Shown: positions 8,260 to 17,320, numbered from the stretch's first letter. The stretch is DNA of 64,000 nt from Symplocastrum torsivum CPER-KK1 (GCA_019358875.1 JAHHIF010000015.1:62001-126000), one strand, 5' to 3'. A program made the numbers and translations. The notes: generated from the sequence alone by a model not told the origin.

Positions 8260-9267
8260 TTATTGCTCAACACCGCCTGAAGTGTCACGGACTGTTGTTG
8301 AAACAGGTTGCAGCACTGCCAGATGAAAGTCTTTCCTCACTTGAGGATTGAGATAGCGCTGTTGTAAACGCTGCCACTCCTGCCATGCTTGGTAACGAGC
8401 TTCGGTTAGCTGAGCAGCAAGTGTTGGCAGTTGAACGGTAATCTCTGAGTTGAGGGTATCAGCAAGAAAACCTGCCAAGACGAAGCTGTCTTGAATCTCC
8501 CCTAAAATCCTTTGGATTTCTTTGATGTCGTTGAGATAGTCCTGATATGTAGAGCTGTAAAAGTCTGTAAATAGCTCCATCTGATAGCGTACTCGCTTGG
8601 CTTGCTTACGCAGACTATGAACCTGATCTCCGTGAGTGTTTAAAAGTTGCACCACGCTGTCTGAGTTAATAGCACTGGGAATTTCTATCTCTCCAGCTTC
8701 GAGTTTGACCCCAACTAGCCAAGCTGGACTGAGAAAGAATTTACTCACTGAGGGGAGTAGCAAATCTGGCAAGATTTCGTAGATTGAGATTTCAGACAAC
8801 TCTCCGTAAGTCGGTTCCTCTAGCCAATCTTTGAAGGCTCGCTTCAGTTTCGGATAGGGTTGCTCTTTGAGGGTACTCTGAACTTGCTCAAGGGACTTTT
8901 GACGCTGCTTTTCTAGCGTCGATAAAACTTTCTTGAGAGTGCCTTGTTCTTGCGTTGGTAGTGCTGGAAGGTAATGATTTTTGAGAGCATCTTGCAGTAC
9001 GTCGATGTCCCGTAGTTCGCCTAGCCGTCTGGCAACTTTGGCAATTTTTTTCTCTTGGGCAGCTTTTGGCAAGTCTAGGGCGGGTGCGAAACCTGTTACG
9101 GCTGTACGCAAACGCCGCATCCCCACGCGCATCTGGTGTAAAGCTTCTGGGTCTTTATCTTTGAGAACGTCGCTTTCGTGTTTGTTCGTTTTCTGGAAGT
9201 GTTTTTGTAGTGCCAGATAAGCCCAATCACCGAAGGTTTTTGGGTCTGAGTTTTTAGTTTTTGTCAT
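8260..9267 (-). CDS. CHAD domain protein
   Basis: 335 residues, rich in Lys, Arg and Gln. The conserved histidine alpha-helical domain is recognisable by EALHQMRVGMRRLRTAV (about 43-59), RRLGELRDIDVL and LRKQAKRVRYQMELF. CHAD domains bind inorganic polyphosphate and localise to polyphosphate granules in other bacteria (family knowledge). No CYTH partner or polyphosphate kinase is nearby. ATG start, and the gene is transcribed alone. Confidence 0.9.
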   Translation of the reverse strand: MTKTKNSDPKTFGDWAYLALQKHFQKTNKHESDVLKDKDPEALHQMRVGMRRLRTAVTGFAPALDLPKAAQEKKIAKVARRLGELRDIDVLQDALKNHYLPALPTQEQGTLKKVLSTLEKQRQKSLEQVQSTLKEQPYPKLKRAFKDWLEEPTYGELSEISIYEILPDLLLPSVSKFFLSPAWLVGVKLEAGEIEIPSAINSDSVVQLLNTHGDQVHSLRKQAKRVRYQMELFTDFYSSTYQDYLNDIKEIQRILGEIQDSFVLAGFLADTLNSEITVQLPTLAAQLTEARYQAWQEWQRLQQRYLNPQVRKDFHLAVLQPVSTTVRDTSGGVEQ

Positions 9268-9384
9268 TTGAGCAGATGCTGGCTTTTAATGGTGAATTTG
9301 AATTAAAAGCCTATTTAATGAGGATGTATAGGCTAATCCTCTACTATACTATGTTTTTGACTCAATGCTTGTAGTAGAAATTAC

Positions 9385-10089
9385 TTAATACCAAGGTGGT
9401 TGTGTGATGTCTAACGGACGAGAAACCCATAGGTCATAGCGGGTTGATGTTTCGCCCGTATGGAGATGCTTGACAAAAGGCTTACCTGTCCAGATTTGGC
9501 AGCTACAAACAGGTTTCGGCTCTTGCATTTCAAATCCACCGTTGGTAGTCGCTAGTTTGAAGAATTCAATATGCCAATGCGCGGGTTCAACGGCGATATG
9601 ACCAAGATCTGTCTTGTCTTTCGCTGAATTGGAATGCCGATTATCGCGCTTGATGGCGGTGGGCAAAAAGTCGATATCAAGTAAATAAGACTCAAATCCC
9701 TGCTGACGGGCAAAGGCTAGGACTTCCTGCCAGCCATGAACAGGCAGACGATCGCCTTGGCGGTGGCAGTGTTGGCTAAAGCAGTATCCTCCAAATAGCC
9801 AGACGAGTTTTTCTAAGATGCTTTCGAGGCGATCGCGATCGCGTGTCATCAGTTCGACATCTTCGGGGAGGAGAAGGCGATCGGGTACGCACCACCAATA
9901 CTCCCAAGACACCTCGTGATCTAAGGGTATAGTTCGCTTAACCACGCCAGGAATGCGATCGCGCCGTTGCACCTCCCGCACTTCCTCAGCATTTTGGGTA
10001 TCAGGAATCGGCAATTCTAGATTTTGCTCTAGAGGATGTTTTGGTGCGATCGTGATTTCATCAGGAATAAAAGAGTCAAAGTCAATCAT
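9385..10089 (-). CDS. Conserved hypothetical protein
   Basis: 234 residues from ATG 10089, which has GAGG eight bases before it; an overlapping TTG one codon upstream is less likely. No transmembrane segment or catalytic signature is visible. The N-terminus is proline and acid rich (FIPDEITIAPKHPLEQN). The centre contains HEVSWEYWWCVPDRLLLPEDVEL, split here only to describe it as an aromatic core, and a Cys/His-containing stretch CFSQHCHRQGDR that could bind metal. The C-terminus ends DITQPPWY. I know no family. The compact tryptophan-rich sequence suggests a soluble globular protein. Confidence 0.7.
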   Translation of the reverse strand: MIDFDSFIPDEITIAPKHPLEQNLELPIPDTQNAEEVREVQRRDRIPGVVKRTIPLDHEVSWEYWWCVPDRLLLPEDVELMTRDRDRLESILEKLVWLFGGYCFSQHCHRQGDRLPVHGWQEVLAFARQQGFESYLLDIDFLPTAIKRDNRHSNSAKDKTDLGHIAVEPAHWHIEFFKLATTNGGFEMQEPKPVCSCQIWTGKPFVKHLHTGETSTRYDLWVSRPLDITQPPWY

Positions 10090-10092
10090 CAA

Positions 10093-11054
10093 TCATCCTC
10101 TCAAGTCTTTGGTGCCGACAGCTTGCTCATTGCTTACCATAAAAGGTTGAAAATAGTAACTCTCGCTTGCCTAGTTTGCCACGCAACCATTATCTTTAAA
10201 GGATAAGTTTTTTAGACGCACTAACTACACCGAACACAATCCTTCTGTATGATGCCGAGCCAAGACTTGGGAGCAGCAGAGTCCATCGGGGCAATTAATA
10301 CAAGAGACTTTTCCAGCCTAATGCCGAGACCTGGCTGGAATTGGAGCCGTCCTACAAAAGATAGATTTTTGTAGCGGTTGCTACAGCAGGAATGTAGTGA
10401 ACTCAAGTAGCGAATAGCCATTATTTACTGCTTCCGTTTCACAAGAAATCGTGTAGTAGTGCAGTGTTAGGGGAGGTGACATAGGCTGAGCTGTCAAAAA
10501 AAGCTTTCTGCGTTTGACAAACATCATGGATATCATGAATCGCGGCTCCACTAAGAGTTGCCATTACTATCGCAGGCTTGGAACACTCAGTCTTAGTACA
10601 ACTCGTAGGTTAATCAGGAAACGACCTTTAGTTAGCGAGGCTGTTCTAAAGGGAAGGCAAAGGTTTCAGATTGACGACTTGCTTCACAAAACGTCCCTTG
10701 TTTCCTTTTATTGACATCATTGTTTCCATCACTTTTCCCCTTTTAACTGTAGAGCCATCAGCCAAGCGTGATGATTCTTGGTTAAACCAATCAAGAATTT
10801 ACCCTTGGCTCACTACCGCCTTCAATTAGAAGGGATTGAAATCGTACTCATTTCCAAAAAACTATTAGCTAACCCCTGCCACATGAACTTTCTTTTTATC
10901 CCAAGTTGCAGTCTAGTGCAGCATTTGACGCGGAGCTTTCCGCTTTTGGTTCCCCGTGTCTTGGCATCAAATATCACAACAGAATGCAACTGGGTATTAG
11001 AAAATCATGGCGAACCTGGGGCTGATTAACAGCCAATAAAATCAGGCAATTTTT
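10093..11054. other. Gene-poor stretch of about 960 bp
   Basis: No reading frame here has a convincing start, ribosome-binding site or recognisable protein. The longest (10778-11029, plus strand, 83 codons) and two others of 66 codons have random-looking composition. No tRNA, hairpin-terminator or repeat was recognised. It could hold untranslated RNA or decayed genes, but nothing supports a specific call. Confidence 0.5.
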
Positions 11055-12107
11055 ATGAAAGCCAGTGAATTTTCAAGTGAAGATGTACTTTTGAGTCGGC
11101 ATGAGACAGGAGAAAAAAATTTCTCCGGTGCCAATCTCATTGGAGCCGATTTAAGTGAAGTTAATCTCAATCGAGTCAATTTAACTTCAGCCCGTTTGAA
11201 GGGAGCAGATTTAACAAAGGCTAAACTCATTAGAGCAAATCTTAGCAATGCAGATTTGCGGTTTGCCAATCTTAAGGGCGCTCAATTGATTGAGACAACT
11301 CTTTCACGAGCTGACTTGACGAAAGCAATACTCAGTGAAGCAGATTTGAGTGGAGCGATTCTTTCTGGAGCTATTCTCTGTGGAGCAGATTTGAGGGCGG
11401 CTACCTTAATTGGCACTAGTCTAGTTTCCACTAGACTCAAAGGCGCAAAACTGACAAAAGCAAACTTGACTGGGGCAACACTCAGTCGAGCGATTCTTGT
11501 ACAAGCCGACTTAAGAAAGGCAACGCTGAGTCGAGCGATTCTTAGTGAGGCTGACTTAAGTGGGGCAAATCTGAGTGGAGCGAGTTTGATGCGAACCTAT
11601 TTGCATCGAGTGGACTTGCGGGGAGCCAATCTGGAAGATGCAGACTTGAGTGAAGCTGACCTTAAGGGCGCAAACCTAAGTGGGGCAAATCTGAGTGGGG
11701 TTGACCTACGAGGTGCAGACTTAAGGGAAACTAATTTGAGTGGTGCTGACCTCAGTGGGGCTGATTTGCAAGGCGCTAATCTCAGTCTGGCGAGTCTCAA
11801 GGGACTACTCCTAAAGAAAGCGAATCTCCGGGGGGCAGAACTGAGCAAGGCAAACTTGTACAAAGCAAACCTCTATAAAGCGAATCTCTCAGGGGCAAAT
11901 TTGCTTGAAGCTAATTTACGGGATGCTAACCTGAGTCAGGCAAATCTGCTACGGGCGGGTTTGCTGCTAACTTATTTGACGGGAGCAAACCTTAGTGGCG
12001 CAAATCTCAGTGGTGCTAACTTAATCGGCGCAAATCTGAGTGAAGCCAATTTGAGTGATGCGGCTTTGGAAGGGGCAATTATGCCCAACGGTACAACCTA
12101 TAGTTAA
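11055..12107 (+). CDS. Pentapeptide-repeat protein
   Basis: 350 residues, almost entirely pentapeptide repeats of the A(D/N)LXX form from about residue 24 to 340, for example ANLSGANLSGVDLRGADLRE. Such sequences fold as a right-handed quadrilateral beta helix, here of roughly 15 coils. No signal peptide or fused catalytic domain is present, so it is probably cytoplasmic. Cyanobacteria carry many such proteins, mostly of unknown role; DNA-mimic gyrase protection applies to a few families only and is not shown here. The repeat is also visible at DNA level as iterated ggcgcaaat/ggggcaaat units. A hairpin follows the stop. Confidence 0.95.
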   Translation: MKASEFSSEDVLLSRHETGEKNFSGANLIGADLSEVNLNRVNLTSARLKGADLTKAKLIRANLSNADLRFANLKGAQLIETTLSRADLTKAILSEADLSGAILSGAILCGADLRAATLIGTSLVSTRLKGAKLTKANLTGATLSRAILVQADLRKATLSRAILSEADLSGANLSGASLMRTYLHRVDLRGANLEDADLSEADLKGANLSGANLSGVDLRGADLRETNLSGADLSGADLQGANLSLASLKGLLLKKANLRGAELSKANLYKANLYKANLSGANLLEANLRDANLSQANLLRAGLLLTYLTGANLSGANLSGANLIGANLSEANLSDAALEGAIMPNGTTYS

Positions 12108-12131
12108 ACGGCTTCGATTCCCGTTTTCTAG

Positions 12132-12166
12132 CCCCCAATCAACACTATATCGGTGTTTGTTGGGGG
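12132..12166. terminator. Hairpin between convergent genes
   Basis: Arms CCCCCAATCAACAC and GTGTTTGTTGGGGG pair over 14 positions with one mismatch and one wobble, around a 7-base loop. It lies between the pentapeptide gene and the convergent GGDEF gene. The T-tract is weak, so it may serve as a shared terminator rather than a strong one-sided one. Confidence 0.6.
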
Positions 12167-12237
12167 TTGATGTTTGCTACATATCTAAAGGAAAAATCTT
12201 CTATCAACTCAAATGCCTACACAGATGAGCCAATGTT

Positions 12238-13035
12238 TTAGGGAATTGGTACTACTCCTGATTTTCGGGCTGCACTCCAAGAATTAACAGCATCGCCTCC
12301 CTGTTCTTTTGCCTGATGCAGTGCTTGTTCAGCCGCAGTAATTAGCATCTTTGGAGAATACTCATAGCTAGGAATAATACTAGCTACTCCGAAACTCGTG
12401 GTGAGATATTGGCTAGCTGGAGGATTTGTTGGAATTTGTAATGCTTTCACTCCCTGACGAATTTCTTCTGCTATTCGGACAGCCCCTTCAGCTTTTGTCT
12501 GCGGCAGTATGATAATGAATTCCTCAAAACCATAACGTGCTACTAAGTCCGCAGGATGGCTTGCTGCCTTGAGAATCATTTGGGCAACTTTCTGTAAACA
12601 TCTATCACTAGCTTGGTGACCGTAGGTATCGTTATAAACGTTAAAAAAGTCGAGGTCACAAAGAATGACAGATAAAGAAGCTTGCTCCTGCGCCATACGT
12701 TGCCACTCTTGCTCAAGATAGGCTTCAAAACAACGGCGCTTTGCAACCTGAGTCAGGCAATCCAAGAAAGTTAGGTGCTGTAACTCTCTACTCACTTTAA
12801 AGGAACAATCTAGTTCTTCACTTTGCTGCCATCCGCCTAAAGGTGGATGATATCCAGGAAGAAATTGACTACTCCAATGTTGTGAAGAAGCTTGAGTTTC
12901 TAAAATATTTTCTATGTCTGGCATCTCTTGGTGACATTGGCTACAAAACCAGTAGCTTCTCTTGTAGGAGACATGACGAAGTAAAGGATGGGAACAGCAA
13001 GGGCATAAATGTCTATTCATAGTAGTTTTTATCAC
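12238..13035 (-). CDS. Zinc-ribbon protein with degenerate GGDEF domain
   Basis: 265 residues from GTG 13035; ATG 13020, five codons in, is equally possible. The N-terminus is a zinc ribbon with C11-x2-C14 and C31-x2-C34. The C-terminal 175 residues are a GGDEF (diguanylate cyclase) fold: CLTQVAKRRCF, the metal-binding region ILCDLDFFNVYNDTYGHQ, and the signature. The signature reads GFEEF (169-173), with the second glycine replaced by Phe, which would crowd the GTP site. The protein may therefore be a c-di-GMP or GTP sensor rather than an active cyclase (inference). There is no receiver, PAS or GAF input; the zinc ribbon is the only sensory module. Confidence 0.85.
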   Translation of the reverse strand: MIKTTMNRHLCPCCSHPLLRHVSYKRSYWFCSQCHQEMPDIENILETQASSQHWSSQFLPGYHPPLGGWQQSEELDCSFKVSRELQHLTFLDCLTQVAKRRCFEAYLEQEWQRMAQEQASLSVILCDLDFFNVYNDTYGHQASDRCLQKVAQMILKAASHPADLVARYGFEEFIIILPQTKAEGAVRIAEEIRQGVKALQIPTNPPASQYLTTSFGVASIIPSYEYSPKMLITAAEQALHQAKEQGGDAVNSWSAARKSGVVPIP

Positions 13036-13372
13036 TTTCTCTGAAAAGCTAGAATGGATGTGTCAGATTTGTTGACTTAGTAACCTTATTTATCTACTTA
13101 TATTTTCCTTGTTTTTATAACAATAAAGATGTAGTTATTAGAATATTTATTGATAAGTATTAACTTGATACGGAATTAGGTCAATAGATGCAAAACCTCA
13201 AAGAAAGAGGCTGTTGCATTATTTAGCGATCGCTTTTCTGTCGGCAAGAATTTTTATCAACTCCAGAGGGGTGCCTACTCTCGCCATAGCTACGCTATGG
13301 CGGCTAGGGTTTTTAATCGAGGGTAAACTGAGTCCTGCGCTCAAAACTTCAATCAGACGAGTTTGCCCTGAT
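13036..13372. other. Intergenic stretch of about 340 bp
   Basis: Spacer downstream of a small minus-strand gene and upstream of the GGDEF gene. It contains one clear palindrome at 13282-13302 and the GCGATCGC site near 13228. An AT-rich part at 13080-13170 probably carries the GGDEF promoter. No gene is seen. Confidence 0.5.
13282..13302. repeat. Perfect 9-bp inverted repeat
   Basis: CGCCATAGC and GCTATGGCG flank TAC. This compact perfect palindrome resembles the small dispersed palindromic elements of filamentous cyanobacteria. It is not next to a T-run. Confidence 0.75.
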
Positions 13373-13591
13373 TTAATCGACGATGCTCAACAACCCATGC
13401 CGAACGCCGTAAAACACCCGATCAATTAGTGTCCGCTCTTGTTCATTCAGTGTTTCATCCCTGAGTAAGGCAAATCTCAACAGTTGCTGATCGGTGTATG
13501 TAATTCTACGATGCATTAAAATTTGGGCAACGAGTTCCTCAATACTAACTTTGGTAGAACGCAATTTTTGTGGAAATACTTGAGCTGACAT
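13373..13591 (-). CDS. Small conserved cyanobacterial protein
   Basis: 72 residues, soluble and helical: EELVAQILMHRRITYTDQQLL and LNEQERTLIDRVFYGVRHGLL. I recognise the pattern 'R-I-T-x2-D-Q-x-L-L ... L-x-E-x-E-x2-L-I-D-R-V-x2-G-x3-G-L-L' as a small family common in cyanobacteria, without a known function. ATG start, and the ribosome-binding site is weak. It is a single gene on the minus strand. Confidence 0.7.
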   Translation of the reverse strand: MSAQVFPQKLRSTKVSIEELVAQILMHRRITYTDQQLLRFALLRDETLNEQERTLIDRVFYGVRHGLLSIVD

Positions 13592-13788
13592 AGTATTTTC
13601 CAGAGTAAGTTTTTTCTACTCTTAATATGAGGTCTTCCTGAAGATGATTCTGTGATCCCAAAGTGGCAATAAAAGTGACACAAAGCCAACTTGATCTGTG
13701 ATGTATGTCACTACAACAGACAGTATGTAAAGAAATTTGACCAAAAATCGAGGTGGGAAGAGTCGTAGTTATAATTAATTTCGCTTAA

Positions 13789-14826
13789 CTACTTAAAATC
13801 ATCACTCTGTGGCAAAAAAGAATGAGCGAAAATTGCTGCTTGAGTGCGATCGCGTAAATTCAACCGAGTCAAAATATTCGTTACGTGATTTTTGACCGTT
13901 CCTTCAGAAATATATAAAGACTGAGCAATTTCCCGATTACTCGCTCCCTTGGCAATCAACTGTAAAACATCCTGTTCTCTAGGTGTCAAGTCATCCCAAC
14001 TTGGTGGTGGTGCTGGCGAGGCGGTTGGCACTTTTGCAATAATTTTCTCAACTAATCCCGGTGCTAGCTGAGTGTAACCCTTATGAATCGCTCGAATTGC
14101 AGCAGCTAACTCTTCGGAGGGCGTATCTTTGAGCAAATATCCCATCGCCCCATGACGTAACGCGGCGGCTACATATTCATCATCATCAAACGTTGTCAGC
14201 ACTAAAATTTTTGTACCTGCAAACCGTTTGGTAATTTCTCGCGTTGCGGCTACCCCATCCATAAACTGCCTAAGTTTTTCATTAGCACTTACAAGTTTTT
14301 CTCGACTCTGACGCTCAGTCAGTAGAGCATTCATTAATAGCAGCACAAAGGCTAAACTTAAGCCAAATAAAAGTGCATAGCTCAAGAGGAAAAAACGCAA
14401 TTTATTTTGCAGAACGGGGCGTGCAAGAAAGTTTTGAAACCAGCGTAACAGTGTTAGCAAAAATAAAGAAAATGATAAACTTGTAATGACTAAACGCCCT
14501 GGTAATTGAAAGATTAAACAACTGCGAATGACAAGCACAATGTAAGGGAAGGGAAAGAGCCGCATTCCTCCTGCAAATGTGGTTACTGAAATCAAGAGAA
14601 TTTCCAGACAAGTGTATATTAGCTTGTGAATATGCTTCCCTGTCGGTAGTCTCAAACCAATTGCCCCATAGGCGGCAATACTTGAAAATGTTAACAGTGG
14701 CAACCGAGGAATTCTGCGAAACGGGTAAGGTGAAACTTCAGAGAGAGCAGCAACAGCCAGTAGTATCCACTCTCGATAGAGCAGAAACCGAAATGGATGG
14801 TTGTGGATTTGTATGGGTCGGCTCAT
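13789..14826 (-). CDS. Chimeric membrane sensor / LuxR regulator (kinase head fused to truncated response regulator)
   Basis: 345 residues. Residues 1-170 hold about five or six membrane helices, and 171-187 ([17 protein letters not shown]) match the signalling helix that leads into the HisKA_3 domain of NarX/DesK-type kinases. From residue 188 ([15 protein letters not shown]) the sequence is a NarL-type receiver, beginning in the middle: the acidic pair and the phospho-acceptor Asp are missing, while the Lys of YLLKD (233) remains. A complete LuxR helix-turn-helix follows (about 278-335; [33 protein letters not shown]). The whole kinase catalytic part and about 58 receiver residues are absent. 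This looks like an in-frame deletion that fused adjacent kinase and regulator genes near 14262-14268. Confidence 0.85.
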   Translation of the reverse strand: MSRPIQIHNHPFRFLLYREWILLAVAALSEVSPYPFRRIPRLPLLTFSSIAAYGAIGLRLPTGKHIHKLIYTCLEILLISVTTFAGGMRLFPFPYIVLVIRSCLIFQLPGRLVITSLSFSLFLLTLLRWFQNFLARPVLQNKLRFFLLSYALLFGLSLAFVLLLMNALLTERQSREKLVSANEKLRQFMDGVAATREITKRFAGTKILVLTTFDDDEYVAAALRHGAMGYLLKDTPSEELAAAIRAIHKGYTQLAPGLVEKIIAKVPTASPAPPPSWDDLTPREQDVLQLIAKGASNREIAQSLYISEGTVKNHVTNILTRLNLRDRTQAAIFAHSFLPQSDDFK

Positions 14827-14956
14827 CAGGAACTCTTCGGTTTTATTTAGGATAAAAATCCCAGCTAATAATTGTTTGATGGTTAATCATTTAACTCTAT
14901 AAGGAGGTAAATCTAGGGTCGTGGACAACATTAGACTAATGGGTTGTCTTTTAACC

Positions 14957-14986
14957 CATGACTATAGTCATGATGTAGAACATGAC
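14957..14986. promoter_or_regulatory. Palindromic half-site array between divergent genes
   Basis: CATGACTATAGTCATG (14957-14972) is a perfect 16-bp palindrome. A third half-site CATGAC follows at 14981-14986, so GTCATG-N8-CATGAC is a second inverted pair. It lies between the LuxR-type gene (minus strand, start 14826) and the Spy-like gene (plus strand, start 15063), where a shared operator would be expected. Binding by the LuxR protein is inference. Confidence 0.55.
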
Positions 14987-15062
14987 TTTTTGGATATGTG
15001 ATCTGACGGTTGAAATTTCTATGATGATGACATCGAACAAAGGCTCTTACAGGAGATTACAG

Positions 15063-15530
15063 ATGAAACTCAAATTAATGCCTATGTTAGTTGGTGGAGC
15101 CGCTGCACTCGCCCTTGTTGCTACTCCCTTCGTTCTCAAAGCCGATGCCAACACTTCTGAGCAACCCTTACTAGCGCAAGCACAACGTCAAGGTCAAGGT
15201 CGGTATGCAGGACTAGACCTTACCCAGGAACAACAAGACAAAATTGCTCAAATTCGGCGGGAGACGCGATCGCAAATTGAAGCACTCCTCACACCAGAGC
15301 AACAGGAGCAACTAAAAGCCCTCAGACAGAACAACCGACAGCAGCAACGAGAAGCATTCCGAGCCGCTCGCGAGGCAGTGAATCTCTCTGACACTCAGAT
15401 AGCTCAAATGCGAGAGATCAGAAAGTCTGCAAGAACCGAGATTCAAGCTATTCTAACTCCACAACAACAGGAACAGTTGCAACAAAACATCCAAGAGCGG
15501 CGTCAGCAGCGAAACAGTAACACTAATTAA
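15063..15530 (+). CDS. Spy/CpxP-like periplasmic LTxxQ-motif protein
   Basis: 155 residues from ATG 15063, which has AGGAG about eight bases ahead; a longer frame exists upstream but the signal peptide begins here. The signal peptide is about residues 1-30 (LVGGAAALALVATPFVL). The mature protein has two copies of the helical unit, LTQEQQDKIAQIRRETRSQI and LSDTQIAQMREIRKSARTEI, each followed by LTPEQQEQL or LTPQQQEQL, matching the LTxxQ motif of Spy/CpxP. Those proteins are periplasmic chaperones or stress sensors. It is divergent from the chimeric LuxR regulator across a palindrome-rich spacer, so control by that regulator is plausible. Confidence 0.82.
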   Translation: MKLKLMPMLVGGAAALALVATPFVLKADANTSEQPLLAQAQRQGQGRYAGLDLTQEQQDKIAQIRRETRSQIEALLTPEQQEQLKALRQNNRQQQREAFRAAREAVNLSDTQIAQMREIRKSARTEIQAILTPQQQEQLQQNIQERRQQRNSNTN

Positions 15531-15746
15531 GCTGTCATGCATTTAAGAAAGTGATACGCACTCATGGGACAAAGGTTAAAGGGAAACCAGCCTTTCCCTT
15601 TTCCCCTACTCTTGCTCTCTACTACATTTGAACGCAACTTGGTATTAGTCCTATTTACAGGCTCAGATCGCTTGTATAGCTGTCGCCATAAATGTTAGGA
15701 CATTAGCAGGAGCTTGCGTTCCTGAGCTAGAGCCGATTTGACCAAA

Positions 15747-15786
15747 AGCTGACCGCTGAAAGCTGACTGCTGATTGCTATAGCATA
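15747..15786. repeat. Degenerate CTGA tandem repeat
   Basis: Units of the form GCTGA(N)2-4 occur in tandem (agctgaccgctgaaagctgac and so on). The same pattern recurs at about 26148, 41241 and 49915. This is a common intergenic repeat of filamentous cyanobacteria. Confidence 0.6.
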
Positions 15787-15825
15787 GGTTGAAGTAGTAG
15801 ATGAAAATGAGATTGAAAGTCTGTA

Positions 15826-16740
15826 ATGAAAAAAGCATTGTGGTCGAGTCTGTTGCTTTTGTTGTTGCCACTGGTAGCTTGCTCACCGCAACCAATCAGA
15901 ACTTCAACAACAGGTAAAACCGAAGCAAAACCCCTAGTTATGGGTGCGATTCCAGACCAAGACCCACAAAAGTTGCAGCGACAATACGAAAAGCTAGCAA
16001 GCTATCTGGAGAAAGAACTGGGTGTACCAGTGGAATATAAGCCAGTAACTGACTATGCCGCAGCCGTGACTGCCTTTAAAGTTGGCGATGTGCAGTTGGT
16101 TTGGTTTGGGGGATTAACGGGTGTTCAGGCACGGTTACAAGTGCCAGGTGCAGACGCGATCGCACAGCGGGATGTCGATGAGCAATTCCACAGCCTCTTC
16201 ATTGCTAACAAGCAGAGTGGGCTAACCCCAATTAAAGATACTGCCGAACTCCAGCAGCTTAAAGATCGTACCTTTACCTTTGGCAGTGAGTCTTCCACTT
16301 CTGGGCGTCTAATGCCGCAATACTTCCTGGAACAAGCTGGTGTCAAACTGGAAAACTTCAAAGGTCAACCCGGTTTTTCTGGCGATCATGATAAGACAAT
16401 CAAACTGGTTGAAGCTGGCACCTACGAAGTGGGGGCTGTGAATGAAAAAGTTTGGCAGAAGCGAGTTGCTACCAAAGAAGTAGACCTAAGTAAAGTTGAT
16501 GTGATTTGGCGATCGCCTGCCTATTACGATTACCACTGGGTAATTAATCCAGATGTCACAGATTCATACGGAAAGTATTTTATCAAGAAAGTGCAGGATG
16601 CTTTTTTGAAACTAGACCCTAATGTGCCAGAACACAAGGAAATTCTCGATCTGTTTGAGGCGAAGAAGTTTATTACCACTCAAAATTCCAACTACACTCA
16701 AATTGAAGAGATTGGGCGGAAAATTGGCAAGATTAAGTAA
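15826..16740 (+). CDS. PhnD-like ABC transporter substrate-binding lipoprotein
   Basis: 304 residues. A lipoprotein signal peptide with lipobox LVAC-S puts the lipid on Cys19. The rest is a PhnD/PtxB-type periplasmic binding protein: LVMGAIPDQDPQKL, KPVTDYAAAVTAFKVGDVQ, VWFGGLTGVQAR, and FTFGSESSTSGRLMP. These proteins deliver phosphonate, phosphite or similar oxyanions. In cyanobacteria a close subgroup has been annotated as putative selenate binding protein, so the ligand is open. It opens a unit with a GNAT enzyme and an ATPase; the matching permease is at 19509. Confidence 0.88.
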   Translation: MKKALWSSLLLLLLPLVACSPQPIRTSTTGKTEAKPLVMGAIPDQDPQKLQRQYEKLASYLEKELGVPVEYKPVTDYAAAVTAFKVGDVQLVWFGGLTGVQARLQVPGADAIAQRDVDEQFHSLFIANKQSGLTPIKDTAELQQLKDRTFTFGSESSTSGRLMPQYFLEQAGVKLENFKGQPGFSGDHDKTIKLVEAGTYEVGAVNEKVWQKRVATKEVDLSKVDVIWRSPAYYDYHWVINPDVTDSYGKYFIKKVQDAFLKLDPNVPEHKEILDLFEAKKFITTQNSNYTQIEEIGRKIGKIK

Positions 16741-16859
16741 TTGTCAATGTGAGAGTGTTATGGCAGTCGCCAACGCAACTCTTGACTCTCACCAAATACT
16801 GAAACCAAGACCCGTCAATCTTTCCGCTTCTGCCTTCTGCCCTCTGCCTTTTGCTATAG

Positions 16860-17312
16860 ATGGAGACAAGCTTCAAACGAGCCGAGATATCTGATATAGA
16901 AATCCTGATGGAGTTCATCCGGGAGTTCTGTGAGGTCGATCATCATCCATTTGATGACTCTAGTATTCGTGTTGCCTTAGCAAAAATTGTGAGCGATGAG
17001 TCTCTAGGGAGAGTGTGGTTAATCCAACACAATAACCAAGCGATCGGGTATATTGTCCTGACGTTTGGCTATAGTTTGGAATACCGAGGGCGTGAAGCCG
17101 TTATTGATGAAATTTACATCCGCGAGGGTCATCAGGGGCAAGGAATAGGCAAAAGAGCTATAGAGTTTGTAGAAGAAGTTTCTCCGTCTCTCGAAATAAA
17201 AGTCCTTCATTTAGAAGTTGAGCGGGAAAATACTGCCGCCCAAAACTTTTATCGGAAGGTGGGTTTTGAAGCTCAGGATAGCTATTTGATGACCAAATGG
17301 ATAGCAACCTGA
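16860..17312 (+). CDS. GNAT-family N-acetyltransferase
   Basis: 150 residues with the GNAT fold. The acetyl-CoA loop is REGHQGQGIGKRA (Q/R-x2-G-x-G/A pattern), preceded by VIDEIYI, and followed by the C-terminal motif NTAAQNFYRKVGFE. It should transfer an acetyl group to an amine of a small molecule or protein; the substrate is unknown. Its place between the binding protein and the ATPase of an oxyanion importer suggests it modifies the transported compound, for example an aminophosphonate or similar (inference). Start ATG 16860; the downstream ATPase begins at or just past its stop. Confidence 0.85.
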   Translation: METSFKRAEISDIEILMEFIREFCEVDHHPFDDSSIRVALAKIVSDESLGRVWLIQHNNQAIGYIVLTFGYSLEYRGREAVIDEIYIREGHQGQGIGKRAIEFVEEVSPSLEIKVLHLEVERENTAAQNFYRKVGFEAQDSYLMTKWIAT

Positions 17313-17320
17313 GTGGTGAA

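Noticed and set aside
10221..10714. Two 66-codon frames (minus at 10221, plus at 10514)
   Set aside because: Short, no family or ribosome-binding site, composition not protein-like.
10778..11029. 83-codon plus-strand frame in the 10-11 kb spacer
   Set aside because: No ribosome-binding site, no family resemblance, random composition.
11597..11863. 88-codon minus-strand frame within the pentapeptide gene
   Set aside because: Produced by the repeat pattern read backwards.
12104..12124. T-arm-like hairpin (AACGG ... CCGTT around TTCGATT) after the pentapeptide gene
   Set aside because: No acceptor, D or anticodon arm surrounds it, and it overlaps the stop codon of a coding gene, so it is not a tRNA.
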